Positions 26,256-35,312 of a stretch of DNA of 64,000 nt are shown here, piece by piece. The stretch covers positions 62,001-126,000 of the forward strand of contig JAAFKE010000005.1 in assembly GCA_013298215.1 (NCBI GenBank), given 5' to 3'. The notes below the pieces were generated by a model. The model did no database searches. It had not been told where the DNA came from and was given only the letters and a program-made list of their open reading frames with translations. Source of the stretch: Cytophagales bacterium. Lineage in GTDB: Bacteria > Bacteroidota > Bacteroidia > Cytophagales > Spirosomataceae. The translations under genes and the position numbers were made by a program. Position 1 is the stretch's first letter. The number at the start of each line of letters is the position of its first letter.

Positions 26256-27257
26256 TTATTTCAGCGTCTCAATATCTTCGATCCAAGCCCGCACCAGAGC
26301 CACCTCGCCGTCGCCAAAATACTTGGCATCGGTCAGGGCTTGGTAGCAGGTTAGCAGGTTTTGGTTGATGTTCTCGACGCCAGGTTTCAGATCGAGCTCG
26401 GCCAGGGCTTTGCAAATGTTAAAGTTATTGGTGTAGCCCGATATTTCGTCCTCAAAATCTTTCATTAAGTTGTGCTCGTTGCGCTCCTGATACACCGTGG
26501 CGTTGTGAAACAAAACGTTCCAACCGCAAGTCCAGCCAATGCGTTGGGCAATGTAACTACGCCAAATGTCGGTCATTCTAAAGCTGCAATACGACGGCAG
26601 GTAAAGCAACGCAAACGCCTCTTTGAACCAAGTGGTGTTTTGGCTATTGAAAGGACACCACGCGCCGTTGCCGAGGGCCACGCTGTCGTTTTTCTCGAAA
26701 TTGAACGGCAGCGGCAGTATGAGCCTATAAATTGCATCCACGTCGGGGTTTTCGTCGGCCAGCCCCTGCTGAATCGGGCAGTTTGCCTCGGTAAGTCCAG
26801 TGAGGGTAGGCACTGGCTTTTGGAGGTCTTCGAGGGCAAATCCGCGCGGCCAAATGTTGAGGTCGGTAAAATACCGATACACATTGGTCCAGCCAGTGTT
26901 TTCTAAGACGTGGGCTGGGGCGGTGCGGCTTCGGTTGTGCCAAAAACCTTCTAATGGGAAATTGTCATCGTCGGTTTCGATGATAACCTCCGCACCTTGC
27001 TTAATGGCTTGCAGATAGCCCAGGTTTTTGCGGGCGTAGTGGCGCGTAGGCAGGTCTTTAACCAACTTAAAGTCCATGGTAAGTTGGCGGTCGATACTCC
27101 AAAAATCGCAGCCTGGCAAATCGAACTCAGCTGGCGACTTGGTGTCGCCAATGACGATGTAGCCTACTTGGTTTTGGGCAGTGCCGTCGGCACACGACTT
27201 CAAGACTGCGTTTGGGGCAGCGATGGATGTAATGACTAAAAAGGAGTTCTGGTTCAT
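26256..27257 (-). CDS. STELLO-type glycosyltransferase (DUF288-like)
   Basis: 333 aa. Seen: FLVITSIAAPNAVLKSCADG at the start, YIVIGDTKSP, LPTRHYARKNLGYLQAIKQGAEVIIETDDDNFPLEGF with the acidic TDDD metal site near residues 95-98, then WRSYIAQRI and ALAELDLK. This is the pattern of STELLO/DUF288 proteins, first known from plant cellulose-synthase trafficking and also present in bacteria with unknown glycan targets. No membrane helix. It overlaps the upstream GT2 gene by four bases (ATGA), so it is translationally coupled to it, and both follow a polytopic GT-C-like protein. Donor and acceptor are unknown. Confidence 0.75.
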   Translation of the reverse strand: MNQNSFLVITSIAAPNAVLKSCADGTAQNQVGYIVIGDTKSPAEFDLPGCDFWSIDRQLTMDFKLVKDLPTRHYARKNLGYLQAIKQGAEVIIETDDDNFPLEGFWHNRSRTAPAHVLENTGWTNVYRYFTDLNIWPRGFALEDLQKPVPTLTGLTEANCPIQQGLADENPDVDAIYRLILPLPFNFEKNDSVALGNGAWCPFNSQNTTWFKEAFALLYLPSYCSFRMTDIWRSYIAQRIGWTCGWNVLFHNATVYQERNEHNLMKDFEDEISGYTNNFNICKALAELDLKPGVENINQNLLTCYQALTDAKYFGDGEVALVRAWIEDIETLK

Positions 27258-27994
27258 TCGATAACAGCGGATTGCCCCGCCAGTCTGAGTCTAAAATAAT
27301 ACCAAAGCGTGCTGAGGGAGTTTTTTATGGCGTTTTCAGACACGCTCGGCGATGGTGCGCGGTAATGAATGGGTATTTCGGCGTAGCGTTTTTTGCGGAG
27401 CAAATACCGCAGTTCGGTTTGGTAAAAGTGTGCCGTCGATTTGAGCGGGTAGGCCAAAAACTGTGCTACCACTTCGGCATGAAAACCCTGGTAGCCCGAG
27501 GTCATGTCGTACATCTCCGAGCCAAGTAGTACGTTTGAAAGCGTTGTGCCTATTTTTGAGAGGAACGTGCGCTTAAAATTAGATTGATAAATAGACCCGC
27601 CGTTGATAAATCTGCTGCCGAAGGCGCACTCGTTGCCCTCGTTGAGTACCCGCAAAAACATGGGTACAGCGCGTGGATCGTGCGACAGCCCCGCGTCCAT
27701 TTCGATGATAATGTCGTGGCCGTTTTTGAGGGCTTCGCGGTAGCCACGCAGGTAGGCGTGCACAATGTTGCGGTTTTCGGGTGCCCACACGGCCACGAAC
27801 CGGGGGTCTTTGGCGGCCAAGCTTTGCGCCAGCTCCAGGGTTCGATCTTTCGACACGTTGTCGATTACCATGTAAACCTTGCCGCACTGGAGCTTGTCCA
27901 ACTCGTCGGCCAAGATGCTGGTAAATTCGCCAAACTCCTTTTCTTCGTTGGCCATCGGACTTACGATAGCGAAATTATTGCGGTAAGAGAACAT
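27254..27994 (-). CDS. Glycosyltransferase family 2
   Basis: 246 aa. NFAIVSPMANEEKEFGEF opens the GT-A fold, followed by VYMVIDNVSKDRTLELAQ (nucleotide-binding Asp) and IIIEMDAGLSHDPRAVPMF (metal site), similar to dolichol-phosphate-mannose-synthase-like GT2s but with a short C-terminal part. It ends with RLRLAGQSAVIE and has no membrane helix. Middle gene of a three-gene operon: it overlaps the STELLO-like gene downstream by four bases and starts 15 bases after the membrane GT-C-like gene upstream. It probably makes a lipid-linked sugar used by that membrane enzyme, which is inference. Confidence 0.82.
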   Translation of the reverse strand: MFSYRNNFAIVSPMANEEKEFGEFTSILADELDKLQCGKVYMVIDNVSKDRTLELAQSLAAKDPRFVAVWAPENRNIVHAYLRGYREALKNGHDIIIEMDAGLSHDPRAVPMFLRVLNEGNECAFGSRFINGGSIYQSNFKRTFLSKIGTTLSNVLLGSEMYDMTSGYQGFHAEVVAQFLAYPLKSTAHFYQTELRYLLRKKRYAEIPIHYRAPSPSVSENAIKNSLSTLWYYFRLRLAGQSAVIE

Positions 27995-28009
27995 GTATAA
28001 AGAGGTCGA

Positions 28010-29620
28010 TTATTTTAAGTTTTTGGACACGTAAATGGCATCCGAAGGCAACACGCCTTTCTTTTTTACGTAACCCAGGGCATCATAATTTCTAATGAAA
28101 TCGGCAAAACCCGCGTCGTTTTTAAAATATTTGGTCATTTTATCTCGCACAAAAATACAGTTGATTTGTTTATCGGTGATAAACTTTTTGAAATCTTTCG
28201 GATAATACTGATCCAGGTAATGAAAGTTCCAGTTCGAACCCAGGTAAAGATAGTACGTGAGCGGCTCAGTGCCGAGCATGGTTATTGGCTGGCTGATGCG
28301 CAGATTTTGCAAAGCGTGCAGTACGTCGTAGTTTGGGCGGGGGGCGTTTTGGGTGGTATTTTGGTAGCGTGGCCACAAAAACAAAACGAGTAAAAAGGTA
28401 TTTAACGCAACCAAAAAAGGTGTTTTAAAAGAACCAAGCCGGGCCAAGCTACGCCACTCGATTCCGTCTAAGAGCAGCCCCGCCAATGTTAGATACATGG
28501 CGCAGTGGAACACAACGTAGTGCTCGCGCGGGAAGATCAGCACGGTGGAGATAAACGTTGGTGCGAGTACGAGCAGCAAAACACCCAAAAACCAGCCGCT
28601 GGTTCTGAAATTGATACTTATTTGGCGCATCGATCGTGGAAAATCGATCATGGCGATTGTGCCCACAAGCAGGCCGCCGATCAAATACCGCCGCCCGCCG
28701 AAGTGGACGGAGTCATAGACAGAACCCCAAAACAGGGTTTTGATGTTATAAAAGGTGTTTGAAATCAGGTTGCTGATGTTGGTGAAGATGTGTTTCAGAA
28801 AAATGGAGGGGTTCAGGCCGAAAGCATCGCCGACGGATGTGACCTGCCGCCCGAAGGCTTTTTGGATGAAAACTTCGGAGTGCATCCACGGAGAAAACGG
28901 TATTTCGGGGTGCCAAATGGCGTAGTTCATCGCAAAGTGTTGCCCAAAAGCAATGTGGCTGCGCCCACCTCCGAGCGGAAATCCAAAAACAATAACCATC
29001 GCAACAGCGACTCCCAAAACCAGTAGCAGATTTTTGGGGGACGATTGAGGGCGGTTTTGAAAAAATAAAAACACGCCCAGTAGCGTCAAAAGCAAAAATG
29101 CCACGTAAAACTCTGGCCGAACGTAACTGGCCACCAAAACGGTGAGGGCCGTGAGCAGGGTTCGCTGAAAAATGGTCTTTCCAAACGTGTTGGCGGCGGC
29201 CATGCCGAAGAGCATGAGCGTGAGGGCAAACAACGATACCTTCGGAAGCAGTGGGAAGTTGAGATGAAAAAACAGAAAAAACAGCGCCAGCCAGCCGCTC
29301 ACCGCCGTATTTATTTGCAGGCTACGTAGCAAACAATAGAATCCTACGCCTACCAGTGCCGAGATGAGCACCCAATTGAGGTAATAGACTTGAACGGAGT
29401 CTTGCAAGAAAAGATTGAGCGCCGCGTACCAAAAACTGAAAAATGGTGAGGTCTGAACGGGAGGCATCCCGTTGGTAGAAAGCGTGAGGCCGTTGTAAAA
29501 GATATTATCGTCGTCGGTGGCGATAATATCTAAGCGTTTTGTAATGTGATGGTTGAGAACAAATCCGCCCAAAATGACCAGTAGCAGACCCCAGTTTTTT
29601 CTTAAAGCTAACAGACTCAT
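28010..29620 (-). CDS. Polytopic membrane protein, GT-C-like glycosyltransferase candidate
   Basis: 536 aa with about ten to twelve hydrophobic segments. After the first helix (LLLVILGGFVLNHHI) comes an acidic loop, DIIATDDDNIFYNG (residues about 30-43), placed like the catalytic Asp loop of GT-C enzymes (PMT/ArnT/GT39 type). The C-terminal 110 residues are soluble and include MLGTEPLTYYLYLGSNWNFHYLDQYYPKDFKKF. I do not recognise a named family with certainty. First gene of an operon with GT2 and STELLO-like genes. It would use a polyprenyl-phosphate sugar made by a GT2 enzyme and act on the periplasmic side, if the GT-C reading is correct. Confidence 0.6.
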   Translation of the reverse strand: MSLLALRKNWGLLLVILGGFVLNHHITKRLDIIATDDDNIFYNGLTLSTNGMPPVQTSPFFSFWYAALNLFLQDSVQVYYLNWVLISALVGVGFYCLLRSLQINTAVSGWLALFFLFFHLNFPLLPKVSLFALTLMLFGMAAANTFGKTIFQRTLLTALTVLVASYVRPEFYVAFLLLTLLGVFLFFQNRPQSSPKNLLLVLGVAVAMVIVFGFPLGGGRSHIAFGQHFAMNYAIWHPEIPFSPWMHSEVFIQKAFGRQVTSVGDAFGLNPSIFLKHIFTNISNLISNTFYNIKTLFWGSVYDSVHFGGRRYLIGGLLVGTIAMIDFPRSMRQISINFRTSGWFLGVLLLVLAPTFISTVLIFPREHYVVFHCAMYLTLAGLLLDGIEWRSLARLGSFKTPFLVALNTFLLVLFLWPRYQNTTQNAPRPNYDVLHALQNLRISQPITMLGTEPLTYYLYLGSNWNFHYLDQYYPKDFKKFITDKQINCIFVRDKMTKYFKNDAGFADFIRNYDALGYVKKKGVLPSDAIYVSKNLK

Positions 29621-29775
29621 TTAATACGACCGAATTTGAGCCTGCAAAATAGCACATTTTTTGGCCCTAAAACAACCCACGCGCCCTTGAAAAAGAAACG
29701 AACCAGCCTAAGAAGACCTTATTTGGTCACACTGTCCAAACCCCCGTGTGGTAGTTGCAAAGTTAAATTATCCAC

Positions 29776-32196
29776 TTAACTCTTCACCCGACTTTTCTCT
29801 GCATCTGACCCGCCCGACTGCCTAATATTGAGCGTTTTGCCTTTGTTGAAACGGTATGAGAAAGCAACGGAAACGACTCTCGTGTCGAGGTAGCTATACC
29901 AGTTGGCGGTGGCGTTGGCAATGTTTCTGATGTCGCCACCCACTTGGTTTGTGTAAAGTATATCGCTGACATTGAGCTTAATAGCTCCTTGATTTTTTAG
30001 TATTTTTTTGGAAATTCCCGCGCGAATGGCCCAGATGGGCAATACTAAAAACTGACCAGAAAGCACTTTTGATTGGTACGAACCAGCCAACTCGGCCGAC
30101 CAACCCTTGCTCATCTGAAACTGATTGGTGAGCATAATCAACCAAAACGGGCGAGACTCGTCGAGGGTTTGTTCGTACAAAAAAGCCTTGTAACTTCGGT
30201 TTTGAGCCAAACCATACACCTGAATCGTCCACCATTTGTAGGGTTGAAAAGTCCCGTTGAACGAAATTCCGTAAATGACCTGCTCGCCAAAATTGCCTGG
30301 ACGGCTGTAATAAATGGTGCCGCGTTGCTCGTTGGTTTCTGAAATAATATTTTTGGCAAGGCTGTACTCGAACGTAGTCGTAAATTTGTTTTTGTAGGTA
30401 TGCGACAGCTCGAAATTATACGAAAAAGTAGGTTGCAAAAACGGATTCCCGCCGTAATAAGTGAACCTGTCCATGGGGTAGCTAAACGGGTTCATATCTT
30501 GGTAATTTGGGCGTTCAACTCGCCGCCCCAGATTAAAACCTACAACGTGCGTTTGGGTTGTATCTAACTGATATTGAGCGTAAAAAGTTGGAAAGATATT
30601 GCTGTAGTTTCTAACAAAGGTCGAATCTTTTATTTTAATATTGCCCAACTGATAACCAGTAATGTTGGTGTTTTCGAGGCGTAAACCGAGTTGCAAAGAC
30701 AGCCGTTTGAAATCTTTCGAGTAGTTCAAATAAGCTGCATTTATGTTTTCGTTGTAATTAAAACTGTTGGAAAAATCATAATTTGGCGTGCGAATTTTGT
30801 CAAAAACGTCGGTAAAATCAGCCACGTTTTTTGTTTCGACAAAGCTCGTTTTTGTACCAATTTCCAACTTCCCACCGCCTGTCAAGGGGTGTACGTAGTC
30901 TATTTTGGCGGTTTTAATAGAAATATTAGTGGGCAATGACGAATCTAAAATAGTCTGGCTCACAAATTTGTTTTTTGCGTCGAATACCGCGTTTGTGAGC
31001 GTCTGACTCATCTCAGAATTGTAGTTGATATAGTCCAAATTCATGCTCAATTCCCTGCCCGTACTGTCTAATTTGTAGGCATAATTAATGTTTGCACTCC
31101 CGTTTTTCCAGAGGCTTTTCGTCGGATTGAAGGCCTCTACCTTGCCCGTAAGCTGGTTGTTAATATCCAAAATCTGGGCCTTATTGGTTGTTATCCTGGC
31201 CGAAGGATTCCTAAAACCCGTCAAAACTACGCCCATCGTGGCTTTTTTAGAAAAGTAATAATCAAACCCCATCTTCAAATTTGCGCTGCCATTTTCTTTT
31301 TTGATGTACGAATTCTGCGTGAAAGCCGAGCTGTACTCGCCTGTTGGTTTGTAGTATTGCCGCCAAATAGTCAAATCTTGGTAACTGTCGTTTTGGCTAA
31401 TGCCGGCGTTCGAAAAGAAGTTAATTTTGTTGATTCGATAATTAAAATTGAGGCTATTGTTGGTTCGTCCGTATCGGCCTTGTCCATAGGCCAGGTTGAT
31501 ACCGCCGTTAAAACCCCGTTCAATGTTTCTTTTGAGTTTAATATTAATGACCCCAGCGTTTCCAGCGGCGTCGTATTTGGCGGGCGGGTTGGTCATAATC
31601 TCAATTGTTTCTATTGAGCCTGCGGGCAGCGATTTCAAATAGCCCGCCAAATCTGCCGCCGCCAAGTAGGTTGGCTTGTCGTCAATAAACACCATTACTC
31701 CCGATTTTCCTTTCAGTATTAGCCCATCGTTTTGGTCGAGCGTAACGCCTGGGGCTTTTTCTAACACTTCGAGTGCCGTTGCGCCAGCGTTGCCAATGAG
31801 CGCATCGACGTTTACGATGGTTCGGTCAATTTTGCGCTCAATAAAAGGTTTTCGGGCAACAATTTTTACCTCTTGCAAATTGGTAGCAGCAATCGAAAGC
31901 GTAATAGCAAATGGTAGAACTGTATTTTTTGGCGTGAATAATGCCGAAAAATAAGTAGTAAAGCCCACGTAAGAAACCGAAATTTTGCAACTGTCGGCCA
32001 CGGGTTGTTCAAACTCAAATTTCCCTTCTGGGTCTGTAAAAACGACCTTAATGAGTTTACTATCGGGTTTCAATAGCACAACAGTTGCCCCCGCTACTGC
32101 TTGGTTATCAGGGCTTTTTACTGTGCCAGTTAGCTGTGCTGTAGCTATGTTTGACATAACTGAGATGCAAAAAAACAATGAATAGATCCTTTTCAT
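29776..32196 (-). CDS. Outer-membrane beta-barrel receptor (TonB-dependent receptor-like)
   Basis: 806 aa. Signal peptide MKRIYSLFFCISVMSNIATA; carboxypeptidase-regulatory-like domain (QLTGTVKSPDNQAVAGATVVLL to about residue 105); plug-like part with ERKIDRTIVNVDAL, APGVTLDQNDGLILKGKSGV and NPPAKYDAAGNAGVINIKL; then an OMP_b-brl_3 barrel. The last strand (VVSVAFSYRFNKG) is followed by a short polar tail. Same architecture as the protein at 5.6-8.2 kb, though only distantly alike in sequence. It is divergent from the GH95 gene and the two share an intergenic region with promoters on both strands, so it may import the products of that enzyme; no SusD is present. Confidence 0.85.
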   Translation of the reverse strand: MKRIYSLFFCISVMSNIATAQLTGTVKSPDNQAVAGATVVLLKPDSKLIKVVFTDPEGKFEFEQPVADSCKISVSYVGFTTYFSALFTPKNTVLPFAITLSIAATNLQEVKIVARKPFIERKIDRTIVNVDALIGNAGATALEVLEKAPGVTLDQNDGLILKGKSGVMVFIDDKPTYLAAADLAGYLKSLPAGSIETIEIMTNPPAKYDAAGNAGVINIKLKRNIERGFNGGINLAYGQGRYGRTNNSLNFNYRINKINFFSNAGISQNDSYQDLTIWRQYYKPTGEYSSAFTQNSYIKKENGSANLKMGFDYYFSKKATMGVVLTGFRNPSARITTNKAQILDINNQLTGKVEAFNPTKSLWKNGSANINYAYKLDSTGRELSMNLDYINYNSEMSQTLTNAVFDAKNKFVSQTILDSSLPTNISIKTAKIDYVHPLTGGGKLEIGTKTSFVETKNVADFTDVFDKIRTPNYDFSNSFNYNENINAAYLNYSKDFKRLSLQLGLRLENTNITGYQLGNIKIKDSTFVRNYSNIFPTFYAQYQLDTTQTHVVGFNLGRRVERPNYQDMNPFSYPMDRFTYYGGNPFLQPTFSYNFELSHTYKNKFTTTFEYSLAKNIISETNEQRGTIYYSRPGNFGEQVIYGISFNGTFQPYKWWTIQVYGLAQNRSYKAFLYEQTLDESRPFWLIMLTNQFQMSKGWSAELAGSYQSKVLSGQFLVLPIWAIRAGISKKILKNQGAIKLNVSDILYTNQVGGDIRNIANATANWYSYLDTRVVSVAFSYRFNKGKTLNIRQSGGSDAEKSRVKS

Positions 32197-32250
32197 GGCG
32201 GTAAGTGGGTTTGTTAGCAGTGTGTGAGTAAGTGGCAGTTCATTTTAGTT

Positions 32251-32281
32251 CAAATTTAGTTCAAGCATGAGCCCAAACCAA
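32251..32281 (-). promoter_or_regulatory. Promoter of the outer-membrane receptor gene
   Basis: On the minus strand, TTG (plus 32279-32281), exactly 20 bases, TAAATTTG (plus 32251-32258). Both elements and spacing agree with the Bacteroidota pattern. It predicts transcription from about 32245, some 50 bases before the ATG at 32196. Confidence 0.6.
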
Positions 32282-32379
32282 GGTTTATTTTCGTAAATTC
32301 AGGCCTTGTTTTTACTGTCCAGTAGTTTGCAGCCCCAATACTTAGACCATTTGATTATCAACTACTTATAAAGTATCGC

Positions 32380-32387
32380 TAATTTTG
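32380..32387 (+). promoter_or_regulatory. Possible -7 element for the GH95 gene
   Basis: TAATTTTG, a perfect TAnnTTTG, ends 19 bases before ATG 32407. The nearest upstream TTTG (32350-32353) is 26 bases away, longer than usual, so only half of the promoter is supported. Confidence 0.35.
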
Positions 32388-32406
32388 TTACAAAACCCCA
32401 CAACCA

Positions 32407-34989
32407 ATGATGACGATGAAAAAATATCCGCAAGATAAGTTGAACAAAAAAGTGGCTTTGGTCGCCGCGCTTATTTTATGCAATTGCTTGGCGTGTGTTG
32501 CCCAGCAAAAACCAATGCTATTGTGGTTTGATAAACCTGCCTATCAACCAGCGGAATTTAGCTACAACCAAAAAATATTTAAGAACAAATATCATTTTGA
32601 AAACAACGGCTGGAACGAAGCTTTGCCCGTTGGCAATGGCCGCCTCGGCGGAATGGTGTTTGGCGGGGTATTGAAAGAACGCATCCAACTAAATGAAGAA
32701 AGCCTGTGGGACGGCTACCCGCGCAATGCGGTAAACCCCAAGGCTGGTAAGGCTTTGCCAGAAATACAACGGTTGCTGTTTGCTGGGCAAAATGACGCTG
32801 CCGATGCATTGGCGGCTTCGTCAATGACTGGCGTTCCCAAAGAAATACGGCCCTATCAATCGCTGGGTGATTTGTTAATTGACTTTAAAAATACCAATGG
32901 CGACACAACATACCGTAATTACCGACGCTGGTTGAGTCTTGATTCGGCGGTTGCCGTTACGCAATTTACTTACCAAGGTGCTACTTACAGGAGAGAAATT
33001 TTTTCTTCTCACCCAAGCCAAGTAATGGTGGTAAAAATCACCTGCGACAAACCCAGCGCAATCAATTTGCGCATTCGTTTATTGCGGCAGCAAGATGCCG
33101 CAAGTACCAATTCAGCATTAGATGCAAATCGGCTGATAATGACTGGGCGCATCAATTGCATAAACGACGAAACCAAACAACCCGTGGGCATGGGTTTTGA
33201 AAGCCACGTAAAAGCAATAAATAGTGGTGGAAAAGTGATTGTTTCCGAAAATGGGGAAATGGAAGTACTGGCTGCCAATGAATTGGTTTTGATAATTGCC
33301 GCCGCTACCAATTATGCTGGTAGAAATCCAAGGCAGCTTTGCGAAAAAAAAATATCGCGCGCAACTCAATTCACTTATAATCAATTGTTTGAATCCCACG
33401 CAAAAGATTATCAGTTACTTTACAATCGGGTAAAAATTGATTTGGACAACAGTGCCAATCCAATGGAGTTGCCCCAAGATAAGCGTTTGGCAAGGGTGCA
33501 AAAAGACGATTACCAAGACCCCTATCTTTCGGAATTACTGTTTCAATATGGCCGATATTTGTTAATTGCCTCTTCCAGAAAAGGAGACCTGGCCGCAAAC
33601 CTGCAAGGGCTATGGAACCAAAATATGAACCCGCCTTGGAGTGCTGATTATCACATAAATATTAATCTGCAAATGAATTACATGGCTGCCGAAGCCGTAA
33701 ACTTGGCAGAGTGCCACCAGTCTTTATTTGTACTGATGGATTCGTTGATGAAACACGGCCAACAAACTGCCAAACAAATGTACAATGCAAACGGTTGGGT
33801 GGTGCATCACCTTACCGATGTGTTTTGGCGCACCGCACCCGCCGATGATGTGCCAGGTTTGTGGCCAATGGGGCAAGGCTGGCTGTGCCACCATGTGTAC
33901 GACCATTATCTTTTTTCAAAAAACAAGACTTTTCTTCGCAAACAAGCCTTTCCGCTAATGAAAGGTGCAGCCGAATTTTATCTTGATTTCTTAAAACCAA
34001 TTCCTGCTGGTTTGCCGATGGCTGGCAAGTTGGTTTCCAACCCATCTCACTCACCCGAAAATGCGTTTGAAAAAGCCGATGGTAAGCAATATATGTTTAC
34101 CTACGGGGCCACGATGGACGTACAAATTTGCCATGAGCTATTTACGAATTGTTTAAAAGCAATTGAAGATTTAAGTACCCCTGAAAAGCCATTTGAACCT
34201 TTGCTAAAAACAAAATTGCAGCAGGCACTCCGTAATCTGGCACCCATACAAGTCAGCAAGCTCACGGGCGGCATACAGGAGTGGATTGAAGATTACAAAG
34301 AACCCGAAATTGGCCATCGGCACATTTCACATTTGTACGCGCTGTTTCCTTCCAGTCAGATTAGCATCGAAACACCCGAACTGTACGCGGCTGCCCGAAA
34401 AACGCTGGAACGCAGGCTAACGGGCAATCTCAATGCCAAAGTGGAGGAGGCAAACAACAAGTATTTGAGCTACGGTAGTTACCTCGGCGGCAAGAGTTTT
34501 GGTGGCTGGTTGAGCAACTGGGTGGCCATGATGTGGCTACGTTTTGGCGAAGCTGAAGAGGCCTATAAACACCACCAGTACCAATTAAAATACGGCATGA
34601 AGGCCAACTTTTTTGGCGATGCGTACCAGTTAGATGCCACATTTGGCTCGGGTGCAGTAGTTGCTGAAATGCTATTGCAAAGCCACACCAGCACCATTGA
34701 CTTACTGCCCGCATTGCCCAGGCGCTGGCACACTGGCAATATAACTGGATTGCGGGCAAGGGGCGGCTTTGAAATTGATATACAGTGGAAAGAAGGCAAA
34801 CTAAAAACTGCGACGGTTAAATCTAACGAAGGTGCTTTGTGCCGTTTAACACTGCCTACCAATGCCAAAGTTTATTTTCGTGGTAAGCCCATTAAGACCA
34901 TCAAAAATGGCAATAATACCCTCGAATTTGCTACAAAAAAGGGCAACGTTTATGAGATAATTGCGGAAGACAGCCCCAAATCAAAATAA
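32407..34989 (+). CDS. Glycoside hydrolase family 95 (alpha-L-fucosidase / alpha-L-galactosidase type)
   Basis: 860 aa. Signal peptide around ALVAALILCNCLACVAQQ, possibly lipidated at one of the Cys residues. The N-terminal beta-domain has WNEALPVGNGRLGGMVFGGVLKERIQLNEESLWDGYP, the standard GH95 opening. The (alpha/alpha)6 catalytic domain includes LQGLWNQNMNPPWSADYHININLQMNYMAAE and PEIGHRHISHLYALFPSSQIS, and the C-terminal part has LLQSHTSTIDLLPALP and GLRARGGFEIDIQW. It releases alpha-1,2-linked L-fucose or L-galactose from plant or host glycans by inversion. ATG occurs at 32407, 32410 and 32416; the exact start is uncertain. No fucose-catabolic or SusCD genes accompany it. Confidence 0.92.
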   Translation: MMTMKKYPQDKLNKKVALVAALILCNCLACVAQQKPMLLWFDKPAYQPAEFSYNQKIFKNKYHFENNGWNEALPVGNGRLGGMVFGGVLKERIQLNEESLWDGYPRNAVNPKAGKALPEIQRLLFAGQNDAADALAASSMTGVPKEIRPYQSLGDLLIDFKNTNGDTTYRNYRRWLSLDSAVAVTQFTYQGATYRREIFSSHPSQVMVVKITCDKPSAINLRIRLLRQQDAASTNSALDANRLIMTGRINCINDETKQPVGMGFESHVKAINSGGKVIVSENGEMEVLAANELVLIIAAATNYAGRNPRQLCEKKISRATQFTYNQLFESHAKDYQLLYNRVKIDLDNSANPMELPQDKRLARVQKDDYQDPYLSELLFQYGRYLLIASSRKGDLAANLQGLWNQNMNPPWSADYHININLQMNYMAAEAVNLAECHQSLFVLMDSLMKHGQQTAKQMYNANGWVVHHLTDVFWRTAPADDVPGLWPMGQGWLCHHVYDHYLFSKNKTFLRKQAFPLMKGAAEFYLDFLKPIPAGLPMAGKLVSNPSHSPENAFEKADGKQYMFTYGATMDVQICHELFTNCLKAIEDLSTPEKPFEPLLKTKLQQALRNLAPIQVSKLTGGIQEWIEDYKEPEIGHRHISHLYALFPSSQISIETPELYAAARKTLERRLTGNLNAKVEEANNKYLSYGSYLGGKSFGGWLSNWVAMMWLRFGEAEEAYKHHQYQLKYGMKANFFGDAYQLDATFGSGAVVAEMLLQSHTSTIDLLPALPRRWHTGNITGLRARGGFEIDIQWKEGKLKTATVKSNEGALCRLTLPTNAKVYFRGKPIKTIKNGNNTLEFATKKGNVYEIIAEDSPKSK

Positions 34990-35312
34990 GATTGTTCAAC
35001 TTGGTTACTGTCGTCAAATCAATCAAGTTCCCAAAAATAGCCCCGAACGATTTTGTTTTTAATTTAACAGAAAACAAAATTAATTTGCTAATTCCATTTA
35101 CCAGAACTATTTTTGCTACAATAGTATCAATATTAGTGATGGTAGTTTTACTGAAAGTGCAGAAAGTGCGACGCTTCCCCTCTTTTTCATTAGGAAATTA
35201 AGATAACCTCATTTTTTTAGAATTCGAAAATAGGCAAGGTGATAAATTTAGATTTTCAAGCAACTGATTATCCGTAGTTTTTAACAACTTAGTGAACTAA
35301 ATAATACTATTC
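34990..35312. other. Intergenic region, no supported gene (323 bases)
   Basis: AT-rich stretch between GH95 and the coathanger protein. A TTG-started 69-codon ORF (34992-35201, plus) has a hydrophobic stretch but no family, start signal or promoter that I can recognise, so I do not call it. No hairpin or RNA seen. Confidence 0.5.

Noticed and set aside
34992-35201. 69-codon ORF after the GH95 gene
   Set aside because: TTG start, no start signal, no family; only a weak hydrophobic stretch in AT-rich DNA.
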